The position numbers and the translations under genes are program-made. From an uncultured Desulfomonile sp. (lineage in GTDB: Bacteria > Desulfobacterota > Desulfomonilia > Desulfomonilales > Desulfomonilaceae): a stretch of 64,000 nucleotides of DNA. Each line of letters opens with the position of its first letter. Within the stretch, counting starts at the first letter, position 1. The notes under the pieces were generated by a model. The model was given only the letters and a program-made list of their open reading frames with translations. It did not search any database and was not told the origin of the DNA. The stretch spans positions 1 through 64,000 of the forward strand of contig CAJBEZ010000063.1 of assembly GCA_903952205.1 (NCBI GenBank), read 5' to 3'. Below, in pieces: positions 44,492 through 54,100 of this stretch.

Positions 44492-45784
44492 TTAATTAAA
44501 CACCCGTTCAAACGTTTCATCCACCCATCTTAATGAATGGTCCAAATTGAAAGCGGATTCAATTTCTTCTCTAGACAAAATCTCCATCACCTCCGGATCC
44601 GCAAACAGCGCGTCTTTGAACTTCAGACCAGTTTCCCAGGCCTTCATTGCGTTCCTTTGTGTGAGCAAGTAGGATCGTTCTCTCGTAAGGCCCTTATCCA
44701 CAAGTTTTATTAGAATGGATTCGGAAAAAATCAAGCCTCTGCTGGACTCGAGGTTTTGCGTCATACGATCTTCAAATATTCTCATATTTCTGATGACGGC
44801 CGTCATCCTGTCCAGCATGAAATCGACCAGAATAGTCGCATCAGGGCCAATAATCCGTTCCACTGAAGAATGGGATATATCTCTCTCGTGCCATAGGGGC
44901 ATATTCTCCATCGCAGAGAAAGCATAACCCCTTACCACCCTGGCAAGCCCGCAAAGATTCTCCGTTAAAACGGGATTTCTTTTATGTGGCATGGCGGATG
45001 ACCCTTTCTGGCCGGGGTGAAAGAATTCCTCAACTTCACTAACTTCCGATCTTTGGAGATGCCTGATCTCCATGGCGATTTTTTCTATGCTGGTGGCAAT
45101 AAGAGCCAGCACAGTAAAATATTCGGCATGACGATCCCTTTGTATCACCTGATTGGATACGGGCGCTGGTCTCAACCCTATTTTCTCTAGAATTTCCGAT
45201 TCCATCTTGGGGTCCAGATGGGCATAAGTTCCAACAGCGCCGGATATCTTGCCTACCGATATGGTTTCAAGAGCGGCATCCCATCGTTTGAGATTGCGAG
45301 ACATTTCCGAATAGAATATGGCCAGTTTCAATCCGAATGTCGTGGGTTCCGCATGGATTCCATGTGATCTTCCCACCACAGGAACATTCTTCGTCTCGAA
45401 TGCACGGTCTCTTAAGGCTGCCATAAGTTCGAGTACGCCCTTTCTTATAAGGACGCCCGCCTCTTTCATCAGTAGAGAAAGAGCCGTATCGACTACATCA
45501 TATGAAGTCAGCCCTCTATGAACAAACCTGGAATCTTCTCCCACGAATTCCGCAACAGATGTTGTGAAAGCTATGACATCGTGGCGGGTGGTTTTTTCGA
45601 TTTCATTTATACGATCGACGTCAAAAGAACTCTTTTCGCGAATTCGAGCCATACTATCATCTGGAATCACTCCCCTCCTCGTCCATGCTTCGCACACCGC
45701 CAATTCAATTTTTAGCCACGCTGAAAAACGATTTTCCTGCTTCCAAATGTCTTCCATCTGCTTACGCGAGTAACGATTTATCAA
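44492..45784 (-). CDS. purB: Adenylosuccinate lyase
   Basis: A 430-residue fumarase/aspartase superfamily lyase. The superfamily signature is GSSAMPHKRNPVLTEN around residue 262, carrying the mobile catalytic loop; other blocks are FVHRGLTSYDVVDTAL and VVGRSHGIHAEPTTFGLK with the catalytic His. It cleaves SAICAR and adenylosuccinate in purine synthesis. Length is normal for the short-form PurB. It is alone, with no pur neighbours. Confidence 0.96.
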   Translation of the reverse strand: MINRYSRKQMEDIWKQENRFSAWLKIELAVCEAWTRRGVIPDDSMARIREKSSFDVDRINEIEKTTRHDVIAFTTSVAEFVGEDSRFVHRGLTSYDVVDTALSLLMKEAGVLIRKGVLELMAALRDRAFETKNVPVVGRSHGIHAEPTTFGLKLAIFYSEMSRNLKRWDAALETISVGKISGAVGTYAHLDPKMESEILEKIGLRPAPVSNQVIQRDRHAEYFTVLALIATSIEKIAMEIRHLQRSEVSEVEEFFHPGQKGSSAMPHKRNPVLTENLCGLARVVRGYAFSAMENMPLWHERDISHSSVERIIGPDATILVDFMLDRMTAVIRNMRIFEDRMTQNLESSRGLIFSESILIKLVDKGLTRERSYLLTQRNAMKAWETGLKFKDALFADPEVMEILSREEIESAFNLDHSLRWVDETFERVFN

Positions 45785-45961
45785 AATATTCTTCCTTTCT
45801 TGATTTGTTTGTAAATTATGATTTCAAATGCAAAATCCTATTAGTGTAGCGCTGATTTTATTCATTTGTCCTGATGAGTTTTTTTTGTCTCATGTTGCGC
45901 TTCAGCATCGGAGTTATTATTTACTGAGTATGTTATACTTTGTTGGGAGGAGACCACATCA

Positions 45962-46210
45962 ATGGCATCATCGAGTGGAAGAAGAGTTCAGAAAGCTAGT
46001 CAGGTAATTCGAGAACTCGAACGGGTAACCCCTTACATGGTCGAAGGACTTTACGGCAACTTTCTGAGAAGGTTCATGGATTGTGAAAGGTCACGCTGGA
46101 CCAATGATCTCTCGATATACTTGGGAAATTTTGACCCTGATTGCAAGGAATTCGGCGACGAGGTTGCGGATATACTCTGGGAACGTTTTGAAAGAAAAAT
46201 CTCATGTTAG
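45962..46210 (+). CDS. Small hypothetical protein, 82 residues
   Basis: An 82-residue soluble, helical, charged protein (VIRELERVTPYMVEGLYGNF) that I do not recognise. A GGGAGGAG ribosome binding site lies about 10 bases before the ATG at 45962. It is divergent from purB and convergent with qmoC. The strong ribosome binding site supports expression. Confidence 0.6.
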   Translation: MASSSGRRVQKASQVIRELERVTPYMVEGLYGNFLRRFMDCERSRWTNDLSIYLGNFDPDCKEFGDEVADILWERFERKISC

Positions 46211-46269
46211 CCGCAGAGGCTTGATCCACGGGCCGTGTCGATCTTTTCCCCGCTAATTTATACTTTCAG

Positions 46270-46303
46270 AAAAAGGGGCGAGAGGCTAACGTCTCTTCGC
46301 CCC
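46270..46303 (-). terminator. Intrinsic terminator after qmoC
   Basis: On the minus strand GGGGCGAAGAGAC and the pairing CTCTCGCCCC form a long stem, followed by five T (46270-46274 read as A on the plus strand). It lies 30 bases after the qmoC stop and is well placed to end the apr-qmo transcript. Confidence 0.85.
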
Positions 46304-46332
46304 CGAAATTCCAAATAACAGCATTCTACTTC

Positions 46333-47541
46333 TCAGGATTGTGTGGCTTCCGCCGGCGGGGCGCTCACACATTTTCCTTTAGTGGGCAACATGATGTTTC
46401 TGCCGGAGGATTTCGCCCATGCTATCGCTACGGTCCTGTATCCCAAGTGGGCAAATTTTGAAAACGGCAGATAAAGGAGCAAGCTTAAAACAAAAACAAG
46501 ATGAATGGCGTATAGCACGTAAGCCGCGCCAACCCCGCCGCCCCACCTTATCAATTCCGTCAACAAACCGGTTACCCCGGTTGCGCAAATGATAAGGAGA
46601 AAGAACCAATCGAAATAGGAGCTTCCACCGGCCTGGGCAGGTACCTGCAACCTTCGTAAAAACATGATCCCCAAGCCCACCACAAAGGCAATAGCGCTCA
46701 CGTTTCCAAGGATTTTAATCGGCACAGTTCCAGGTCCGTTCTGCGACGGAGGAAGCAGTCCGAGTATGTCTACATTGAAGGCCACGATAGCAGTAGTGAT
46801 TAACAGTCCAATCATTCCCCAAAACGCAAGTAAGTGGGCTGAATACCGAATGTTGTTCGCCTCGCACTCTTTAAAGCTCGAGTGAGGAAGTATTTCGGAT
46901 AGGGCTTCCAGGAGACTCGGAATGAAACCTTTTCTAGCCTTTCCAACCGGTATTGGATTATTGGTTTCAAGGTTGTTCCAATAGGATTTCAGGCTCATAA
47001 CCAATGAAACAACTGCAAATAATAGCGCAACAGTGAATATGACCTGCAACACCGGCAGCCATATAAAGCCATCCTTTGGGGACAGGTGGTGAGCTGAATA
47101 CTTTACCGGCCCGGCGGGCACATCGAAACCGCTGATCAAAAGTATGAACAGTACCACTATCGCCGGAATTCCTAGAGCTAGGACAAACATCGACGACTCA
47201 CCAACGAGCTTTCCGAAAAAGGACGGCCACGAGTTGTTCTGAATGACCATCTTTCTTGCCGCTTTGAGAACATCACCTGGGTTGGCGCCCCTCGGACACA
47301 TTGTCGAACAGTCATTACACTGATGACACAACCAAATATCCGGGTCGTTCAGTAGCTTGTCTTTCTGGCCCCACTGAGCCCAGACCATTTCTTTCCTCGG
47401 GAAAGGATTGTTGTCTGGCGCCAATTTGCAGGCAACCGAACAAGTCGCGCACTGATAGCACTTCTTGAGATCATCTCCGCCTGCGGCTATAAGATCCTTT
47501 GTAAACTGAAGATCAGGTTCAGTGACTATGTCTCTCGCCAT
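46333..47541 (-). CDS. qmoC: QmoC, membrane heme b and iron-sulfur subunit
   Basis: A 402-residue fusion. The N-terminal part holds two [4Fe-4S] motifs, CYQCATCSVACKLAP (about residue 38) and CHQCNDCSTMCPRG (about 84). The remainder is a NarI-like membrane domain with about six helices. It takes electrons from menaquinol and passes them to QmoA/B and on to AprBA. The last gene of qmoABC, 11 bases after qmoB. Confidence 0.94.
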   Translation of the reverse strand: MARDIVTEPDLQFTKDLIAAGGDDLKKCYQCATCSVACKLAPDNNPFPRKEMVWAQWGQKDKLLNDPDIWLCHQCNDCSTMCPRGANPGDVLKAARKMVIQNNSWPSFFGKLVGESSMFVLALGIPAIVVLFILLISGFDVPAGPVKYSAHHLSPKDGFIWLPVLQVIFTVALLFAVVSLVMSLKSYWNNLETNNPIPVGKARKGFIPSLLEALSEILPHSSFKECEANNIRYSAHLLAFWGMIGLLITTAIVAFNVDILGLLPPSQNGPGTVPIKILGNVSAIAFVVGLGIMFLRRLQVPAQAGGSSYFDWFFLLIICATGVTGLLTELIRWGGGVGAAYVLYAIHLVFVLSLLLYLPFSKFAHLGYRTVAIAWAKSSGRNIMLPTKGKCVSAPPAEATQS

Positions 47542-47552
47542 GATGAACCTCC

Positions 47553-49838
47553 TTAGAAACCTTTGTATGGATTCGGGTCAAATTCAGAAAGTCTTTCCAT
47601 AAAATCATCGACCAACTTTGGAATCGTAGCGTACTCGTCAATGGCTAACTGATGGACCCGGATGCGGTCTGACTCCAAGACCAGTCTCTGAAGCGTCTCA
47701 CTTATTTTTTCCATACGATATTGAGCCAATTCACTGCCTTTAACAAAGTGACACTGATAATCATCACCGTATTTACATCCAATAAGCAGTATCCCATCAA
47801 TACCCTTGGAAAGAGCGTCCGCTATCCATACCATGTTTATATTGCCCAAACATCGAAGCGGTATGAATCTGACATGAGGGCTATAATTGAGCCTCTGGAT
47901 ACCTGCCATGTCGACAGCCGGCAGAGCGTCATTTTCGCAAATAAAGACCACCACTCTGGGTTTTTCGGCATACTCGTCCGGAACCTCGATAGCCTTTACC
48001 ATTGACCCAATCATGTCTACTGAATGATCCCTGAAGGATATGATTCTCTCAGGGCAGGATCCCATGCATATAGCGCAACGCCTGCAACGTGATGGATTTG
48101 GCAAAGGTGTGCCATCCGGCTTCTCGTCGTACGCTCCAAAGGGGCATTCCTCTGTGCACCGTTTACACTGTGTGCATCTCTGTGTGAAAATGTGAGGAAA
48201 CGATTCGTCGCCTGCTCTGGGATGAACGGCCTTTCCCTCGGACACCAGCTCTGCGCACTGAATAGCCTTCAGCGCCGCTCCCATACCGTCCATCTCACAA
48301 CTCAGGATATCCATTGGGCCACGTACACACCCAGCGGTGTATATGCCTGTACGTTGAGTTTCGTAAGGGAAACAGATGAAATGGGAGTCATTAAACCCGT
48401 ATGGATTTTCCGGCAGAAACGGGCCTTGCCGATATTTCAGATTCAATATGGACGAATCTTTTGTAAGAGGAACCATGCCGGTAGAGAGTACTACGAGGTC
48501 AGCATTCAGCTCAATATCTTCACCAAGAAGAGTGTCTTTCAGCCTTACTGTGAGGGCAGATCCTCCGTTGCTAACGCCAACAGGAGTTCCCTTGGACATA
48601 AAAACTCCGGGATCGTCTTGCAGTGACCTGTAAAATTTCTCATACTGTCCAGGCGCTCTCATGTTTTCATAAAAGATGTAGGCTTTTCCATTCGGGTTGG
48701 TCTTCCTCAGATAATGCGCCTGCTTGAGAGCTACAAGCGATCCGACGGCCGAGTTGTATAACCAGGGATGTGCAATCTGATCATCCACGACTTCAATAAA
48801 TGCAACCGTATTCACTTCCCGTCCGTCTGACGGTCGCGCCAGTTTCCCCTTAGAAGCAAGTTCTTCCATCTGAACATTTGTGATGATGTCTGGATGTGAA
48901 CCGTAGCCGAATTTCTCCAAACCTGGGGGATCTTCCGGTCGCCATCCAGCCGCCAATACAACTGCGCCCACTGAGACTTTCTCATGTTCAAAATCCAGAG
49001 TCTCCGGTATAGGCGGCAACTTAGCGGCTTCCTCATGAGAAGTCTGCGCCGGTTCAGGTTCTTCGCCACCTTGGTTTGCTTTTGCCTTTTTTTCCGCCAA
49101 CCACCTGTTCTGAATGGCGTCCAACTCCTCGATCCAAGATCCGTCGGGCCTTATGATTACTTCGAACATGCCTGGAGCGCCTGAAATGCTAAAGACCCTA
49201 GACCCCAGGAATACCCTGATCTTGTCATTTGCGCCGACCGCCTTAATTTTTTCCTCCACTGGCGGGTCAACAAGCTCGTCGTAGGGGAATCTCCCTGTGA
49301 AAACCTTTGAAAACTTGTTCAGCCATCCTCCGAGCTTCAGTTCCTTTTCGACGAGATACACCTGATAACCCGCTTCAGCAGCCCCTAGAGCCGCAGTCAG
49401 GCCCGTAACTCCCCCGCCGATTACAAGGATGCCTTTCTCGTTGGGATCTGTGAAGGGCGGTCGTTCTTCATACTTACCCGTTTTGGTAAGCCCTATCCTC
49501 ATATAATCTTCGGCGAGCATCTGCGTGTCTTCGTCATTTGCCGGATGACACCAGACCACATGCTCTCTAAGATTCACTCTCTCAGTGATGATATTTTCAA
49601 ATGTGAATTCTTGCTGAAAAACTCTTGGTGAAGCCCCTGCAATGACCACCGCCGTCAGGTTTTCCGTAACTATATCGTTCCTTATTATGGCGAGTTTCTC
49701 CGGGTCGCTCCAGTAAGCTTCTGCACGACAAACCACAGCATGAAATTCTGAAGTGGCTACTGAGGAGAGTGCGTCAATGTCCAGGGCTTCGCCGATTCCA
49801 TAGCCTGTGTCAATATATACTCCGATTTTGTGATCCAT
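47553..49838 (-). CDS. qmoB: QmoB, FAD/iron-sulfur/MvhD-like subunit
   Basis: A 761-residue protein, HdrA-like. The FAD-binding loop is ILVIGGGVTGLTAALGAAEA near residue 136, preceded by an extra N-terminal domain. Ferredoxin motifs CTQCKRCTEECPFG and CRRCAICMGSCPER lie near residues 573 and 605. The C-terminal 130 residues resemble MvhD (LIGCKYGDDYQCHFVKG), which in hydrogenases carries a [2Fe-2S] centre. It links QmoA and QmoC, and electron confurcation has been proposed for this family. Starts 4 bases after qmoA ends. Confidence 0.93.
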   Translation of the reverse strand: MDHKIGVYIDTGYGIGEALDIDALSSVATSEFHAVVCRAEAYWSDPEKLAIIRNDIVTENLTAVVIAGASPRVFQQEFTFENIITERVNLREHVVWCHPANDEDTQMLAEDYMRIGLTKTGKYEERPPFTDPNEKGILVIGGGVTGLTAALGAAEAGYQVYLVEKELKLGGWLNKFSKVFTGRFPYDELVDPPVEEKIKAVGANDKIRVFLGSRVFSISGAPGMFEVIIRPDGSWIEELDAIQNRWLAEKKAKANQGGEEPEPAQTSHEEAAKLPPIPETLDFEHEKVSVGAVVLAAGWRPEDPPGLEKFGYGSHPDIITNVQMEELASKGKLARPSDGREVNTVAFIEVVDDQIAHPWLYNSAVGSLVALKQAHYLRKTNPNGKAYIFYENMRAPGQYEKFYRSLQDDPGVFMSKGTPVGVSNGGSALTVRLKDTLLGEDIELNADLVVLSTGMVPLTKDSSILNLKYRQGPFLPENPYGFNDSHFICFPYETQRTGIYTAGCVRGPMDILSCEMDGMGAALKAIQCAELVSEGKAVHPRAGDESFPHIFTQRCTQCKRCTEECPFGAYDEKPDGTPLPNPSRCRRCAICMGSCPERIISFRDHSVDMIGSMVKAIEVPDEYAEKPRVVVFICENDALPAVDMAGIQRLNYSPHVRFIPLRCLGNINMVWIADALSKGIDGILLIGCKYGDDYQCHFVKGSELAQYRMEKISETLQRLVLESDRIRVHQLAIDEYATIPKLVDDFMERLSEFDPNPYKGF

Positions 49839-49842
49839 CGAC

Positions 49843-51108
49843 TTACCTCCCCACCGTGTCCTGAAGGGCCTTCAAGGCAGCCCCCGTCGAATCTTGCAGA
49901 CATGTTCCGACATCCATTGGGCGCTTGGTGACGCCTGCAGCGTGAATTCCCGTGTCCGAAATTACAAAGCCATAATCATCGTACTGAATTCCTTGAGCCG
50001 GGACTTTTTCAAGGCTCGTAGTCGGCTGCATACCGGTTGCCAGAACTACCATGTCGAAGGTGCTCCTGATCCTGGAACCAGAGAGGATATCTTCTCCTTC
50101 GACTATGACGTCCCTAGTGACCGGATCTTCATATATGTTTACGATCTTGCCCTTGGTGAGGCGAATCTTATCGTCATTGCGAACCCTGTCGAAGAAATAT
50201 TCGAAGCGTCCGTAAGCGCGAAGATCTATATAAAAAATGTGCGCCTCTGCGTCCGGATTGTAATCCCTAAGATATGTGGCCTGCTTCAAGGAGGCCAGGC
50301 AACAAATGGACGAACAGTAGGGCAAGTGATTTTCGTCTCTGGATCCCGCGCACTGAACAAAGGCAAGATTATAAACCTTCTTCCCATCAGAAGGCCTTAC
50401 AATTTGCCCTCCTGTTGGACCGTTCGGCGATGCGAGTCTTTCCATCATTACGTTGGTGATAACGTTAGGGTATTTTCCAAATCCAAGCGTATCAAGTTTC
50501 GTGGCGTCATAGGGGACCCATCCGGTAGCCCAGACTATTGACGATACCTGTACCGTCAAAGACTCAGGCTTAGCATCAAGATCCAGTCTTATACCTTTTG
50601 CCTGAAGCGATTCAACGAAGGCGCCAAAATCCTGCGATACCTTGGCCTTCCTGAGGGCATCCGCGTCAGCCACGAGGTTCATCGGATAGGCCATCTCGTA
50701 AGGCAGGTAGATAGCCTTGGTCATGTCCATTCCGTAATTGAACTCGTTAGGAATCGACGCCGGACAGTCTTCAACACACTTGGATGTCCCTGAATGGTCC
50801 TCTACATATCGCGGCGTAATTTTTATGGTAGCGGTGTATGCGCCAGGCGCGCCTGAAATATTTTCAACATTGGCTAGCGTGTATACTGTAATATCGGGGT
50901 TTCTCTTGATCCGCTTGAAATTGATTTCAAGGCCGCAGGTTGGAGGACAAAGTTTCGGGAAATACTTGTTCATCCGGGCTACTCGCCCCCCGAGATAAGG
51001 TAACTTTTCGACAAGAATTACCTTACATCCTGCCTCCGCTGCTTCCACCGCAGCCGTGATTCCACTTATACCTCCCCCTACGACCAATACGGTCTTTTCT
51101 CCAGCCAT
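49843..51108 (-). CDS. qmoA: QmoA, FAD-binding HdrA-like subunit
   Basis: A 421-residue flavoprotein. The Rossmann loop is VLVVGGGISGITAAVEAAEA at the N-terminus, and the HdrA-type cysteines lie in YFPKLCPPTCGLEINF and YCSSICCLASLKQA. The start at 51108 (MAGEKTVL) follows GGGAGGAAGC, a good ribosome binding site; the longer frame is rejected. Together with QmoB and QmoC it delivers electrons to AprBA. It is separated from aprA by two hairpins. Confidence 0.94.
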   Translation of the reverse strand: MAGEKTVLVVGGGISGITAAVEAAEAGCKVILVEKLPYLGGRVARMNKYFPKLCPPTCGLEINFKRIKRNPDITVYTLANVENISGAPGAYTATIKITPRYVEDHSGTSKCVEDCPASIPNEFNYGMDMTKAIYLPYEMAYPMNLVADADALRKAKVSQDFGAFVESLQAKGIRLDLDAKPESLTVQVSSIVWATGWVPYDATKLDTLGFGKYPNVITNVMMERLASPNGPTGGQIVRPSDGKKVYNLAFVQCAGSRDENHLPYCSSICCLASLKQATYLRDYNPDAEAHIFYIDLRAYGRFEYFFDRVRNDDKIRLTKGKIVNIYEDPVTRDVIVEGEDILSGSRIRSTFDMVVLATGMQPTTSLEKVPAQGIQYDDYGFVISDTGIHAAGVTKRPMDVGTCLQDSTGAALKALQDTVGR

Positions 51109-51118
51109 GCTTCCTCCC

Positions 51119-51153
51119 AAAAAAGATTCTGAGGGGACATGGTGTCCCCTCAG
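51119..51153 (-). terminator. Hairpin with T-run between aprA and qmoA
   Basis: CTGAGGGGAC and GTCCCCTCAG are perfect 10-base arms around a 5-base loop (51129-51153), followed on the minus strand by six T after a short gap (51119-51124). It looks like an intrinsic terminator placed only about 10 bases before the qmoA start, so aprBA transcripts may end here in part and read through in part. Confidence 0.7.
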
Positions 51154-51177
51154 CAAGCTTCCTCTTTAATTCTAGGG

Positions 51178-51205
51178 ATTCCGGAAGCGAATACGCTTCC
51201 GGAAT
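51178..51205. repeat. Perfect 12-bp hairpin after aprA
   Basis: ATTCCGGAAGCG and CGCTTCCGGAAT are perfect 12-base arms with the loop AATA. It lies just after the aprA stop (51226) on the minus strand and has no T-run of its own. A role in stabilising the 3' end of aprBA mRNA or in processing is likely. Confidence 0.8.
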
Positions 51206-51225
51206 TTCTAAGGTAAGTTAAGAGG

Positions 51226-53103
51226 TTAGTTGACGATGGAGAGAACCGGCACCTTTTTCATTTCCCATGCGCCATCCTTGTAAGTGGCGTTGACGAAGAC
51301 TTTCCAGTTAGCTTCGTCAATGGCTGGGAAATCGTTCCTGAAGTAGTAGCCCGGCCAACGGGTCTCTTCACGGAACAGGATGGTCCTTACGTGAACTTCG
51401 GCCTGATACATTCTCTGAATGTTCTCATGGCAGCGCATAAGTTCATGCAGATCCTCGGCCGCCAGTTTCGCTGAGTCTTCCTTCAACCAGTTCAAAAGCT
51501 CAAGGGCTCTTTCGAGTTTGGCTTTGTTGGTTTTGAAGCCTGAGGTCACCCCTGCGGCGTATTCATCCATTATTTTCTGCAAACGGAACATGAACATTTT
51601 CGGTTTCATGAACTCGTGGTTGATGTTAGGATCACTTGACTTACCGCCAAATTCAACAAACAGATCCAAGGGGGTGAGAATCTTTTTCTTCATAGCTTCA
51701 ACATTGGCAGCGTCTACCTTCGGCTGAGTGTTGTTTTCAACCACGAAACGAACCATAGCCTTACCAGCCGCACGACCTTCAGCATGTGAACCTGAGGAGA
51801 ACTTATGGCTGGATGCGCCGGAAGCGTCGCCCGCGCAGAATAGACCCTTTACTGTGGACATATACTCATAGCCCCAGAAGTACTCTTTTGGAGCAAGGTC
51901 TTTGGGTCCGCTTACCCATGCGCCGGATGCGCCGGAATGTGAACCAATGAAATACGGCTCAGAAGCTGCGATCTCGGAGGATTTTTCTTCAGGCTGAACA
52001 TTGGTTCCGGCCCACAGAATGGCCTGGGAAATCGTCATATCCAGGAAGTCTTCCCAAGCTTCCGCCTCAAGTTCTTTCATTTTCTTCTTGTAAGCTTTTG
52101 GGTCGTCCTTAAGGGCGTTAGCTATCTTTTGGATAGCCTCTTCCGTCCTCATGTAGATCGGGCCCTTGCCTTCAAACTCATCGAGCATGCCCAGGTAGTT
52201 ACGGAGGTTAGCAGGGATAGGCTTAACTTTTCCGTATTCGCCCCATTTGGCAAGCTCGTCTTTGCGCTCAACCATGTACTCACCGCCAAACGCGTTGGTG
52301 GCTCTGGATTTGAACAGAAGGAACCACGCTCCAACTGGTCCGTATCCATCCTTGAAACGAACGGGGATGAAACGCACTTCCTGGCAGGTCTGCTCGGCGC
52401 CGGCGATCAGGGTAAAATAAAGGCTCGATCCTGAGTTCCATGGTGGATACCAGGCTCGACCTAGACCTTCACCGGTGCTTCTCGGTTTGAAAACGTGAAC
52501 AGCGCCACCCATTGCGGCCAAGACTGATTTAGCCTTAAAAACATAGAATTTATTTTCACGGGTGCTGAATCCAACTGCGCCGGCGACTCTATCGCCATCC
52601 ATCAACGGATCAGTGATGAAAACGCGTTCGAAGTACTCATGGCCATACTTGGCCAGAGCGTTCTTCGCTGCTTCGGCCACGATAACTTTGTAGGATTCGC
52701 CGTTGATCATGAGCTGCCAGCGGCCTTCATGAACATATTTGCCTTCTGCGTCCAGCCAGATGGGGAGTCCCCATTTTTCAAATAGATGCACGGATGAATC
52801 CACGTGCCGAGCGATATCATAAACGAGGTCTTCACGGGCGATGCCCATAAGGTCGTTACGGACGTAACGAACATAATCTTCAACGGTGTTGGCGCCGCTG
52901 TTGATATCAACGTACTGGTTGATGGCGGACAAACCCATGGCGACGGCGCCGGATCGATCCATAGCGGCTTTGTCAACCAAAGTGACTTTCAAACCATTTT
53001 TCGAGGCCCAGTAAGCGGCTTCAACTGCGGCTCCGCATGCCGCCATACCACCACCACAAAGGAGAATGTCCGTGGTTACTTCTACATTTTCAAAATTGGC
53101 CAT
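51226..53103 (-). CDS. aprA: APS reductase alpha subunit
   Basis: A 625-residue AprA. The FAD loop is ILLCGGGMAACGAAVEAAYW, then VDKAAMDRSGAVAMGLSAIN and other blocks conserved in dissimilatory AprA such as GEGLGRAWYPPWNSGSSLYF and KFSSGSHAEGRAAGKA. It reduces adenosine 5'-phosphosulfate to sulfite and AMP, with electrons from AprB. The length is a little short of some Desulfovibrio AprA (about 660). It lies 21 bases after aprB. Confidence 0.97.
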   Translation of the reverse strand: MANFENVEVTTDILLCGGGMAACGAAVEAAYWASKNGLKVTLVDKAAMDRSGAVAMGLSAINQYVDINSGANTVEDYVRYVRNDLMGIAREDLVYDIARHVDSSVHLFEKWGLPIWLDAEGKYVHEGRWQLMINGESYKVIVAEAAKNALAKYGHEYFERVFITDPLMDGDRVAGAVGFSTRENKFYVFKAKSVLAAMGGAVHVFKPRSTGEGLGRAWYPPWNSGSSLYFTLIAGAEQTCQEVRFIPVRFKDGYGPVGAWFLLFKSRATNAFGGEYMVERKDELAKWGEYGKVKPIPANLRNYLGMLDEFEGKGPIYMRTEEAIQKIANALKDDPKAYKKKMKELEAEAWEDFLDMTISQAILWAGTNVQPEEKSSEIAASEPYFIGSHSGASGAWVSGPKDLAPKEYFWGYEYMSTVKGLFCAGDASGASSHKFSSGSHAEGRAAGKAMVRFVVENNTQPKVDAANVEAMKKKILTPLDLFVEFGGKSSDPNINHEFMKPKMFMFRLQKIMDEYAAGVTSGFKTNKAKLERALELLNWLKEDSAKLAAEDLHELMRCHENIQRMYQAEVHVRTILFREETRWPGYYFRNDFPAIDEANWKVFVNATYKDGAWEMKKVPVLSIVN

Positions 53104-53124
53104 TATTAGCTTCCTCCTAAGGAA

Positions 53125-53568
53125 TTACTTCTTTAACGTGGGTAGTTCTTTTAGCTTCAGAGCATCCGGCTCGTTGTACAGGCACTGGCTGGCTAGGTCT
53201 GTGGTAACTTCACCGTAACCACCATCAGGAACGGCTGTTCCTTCCTGAGTCTTACGGATCGGGAATTTAAACCTTTTGAGCATGCCATTACGGAACTTAA
53301 CAGTCCACATAATGTCTTCCGAACCTCTTAGCGGAACACAGGAAGCGCCCATGGGCACGAAGTCAGCGTATCCACGCACATCTATCGCCTGCTGGGGGCA
53401 GATCTTGACACAATTGTAGCATTCCCAGCACATTTCAGGCGCGCGGTTCCACGCTTTCATTGTCTCTTTGTTAAGAACCATCAAATCATTCGGGCAGATG
53501 TACATACAAGCGGTCTTATCCTGACCCTTGCACCCATCGCATTTTTCTAAAATCACGAAACTTGGCAT
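53125..53568 (-). CDS. aprB: APS reductase beta subunit
   Basis: A 147-residue AprB with two [4Fe-4S] clusters: CDGCKGQDKTACMYICPND and CWECYNCVKICPQQA. The C-terminal part wraps AprA and is conserved (WTVKFRNGMLKRFKFPIR). It passes electrons from QmoABC to the FAD of AprA. First gene of aprBA-qmoABC, with AGGAGG as ribosome binding site. Confidence 0.97.
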   Translation of the reverse strand: MPSFVILEKCDGCKGQDKTACMYICPNDLMVLNKETMKAWNRAPEMCWECYNCVKICPQQAIDVRGYADFVPMGASCVPLRGSEDIMWTVKFRNGMLKRFKFPIRKTQEGTAVPDGGYGEVTTDLASQCLYNEPDALKLKELPTLKK

Positions 53569-54100
53569 GAATTATCCTCCTGGTGTGATAAATCTCTTTG
53601 AAATCTTGTCAACTTGAATTTAGCGTCTCTAGTTTGAACTCAAACGAATAGACGTGCTCCTCCTTTCTCAAGGTAGTCATCCATTCCTGGAAGATTCCTT
53701 CCTGATGTCAAAAGCTTGTTGTCCCCAAGACCCCTTTACCACCAATCACGATAGGACCGATTTCCGAGCATAGGTGTCGGAACAAGCGGCCACCGCATTA
53801 TGTTTAGTCTCTGAGAAAAATCTGACTTGTGTAAACCTTCCGAGAAAAAGTTTTACCATTTCAACTCGACGTGGATCTTGTTAGCGCTGAAAAAAATGAG
53901 ATATCAAGCTAGGCAATGGATAGCCTAAGCAATATTGAATACTGGATTGAATCAAATCCATTGTAGTTTGTCAAGAGAATTTTTGGAGCAAGTTTTCCAA
54001 AAGTCCGCAAAAAAACAATCGCTTATTTTCCTTGAGAGCTTAAGCTATATATATTATTATGATGAATTTACGATTCGTCACCATGAAAGGAGAATCTCAC
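53569..54100. other. Upstream control region of aprBA-qmoABC
   Basis: No gene. The region lies between divergent aprB and the SEC-C/TPR gene. It contains GTTTGA-AC-TCAAAC at 53632-53645, a small inverted repeat about 65 bases before aprB. A TTGACA-like box near aprB has no well-spaced -10, so no promoter is assigned. sat (ATP sulfurylase), often upstream of aprB, is not present. Confidence 0.45.

Noticed and set aside
49843-51156. Longer qmoA start at 51156
   Set aside because: The extra 16 residues overlap the terminator hairpin, and the ATG at 51108 has a good ribosome binding site.
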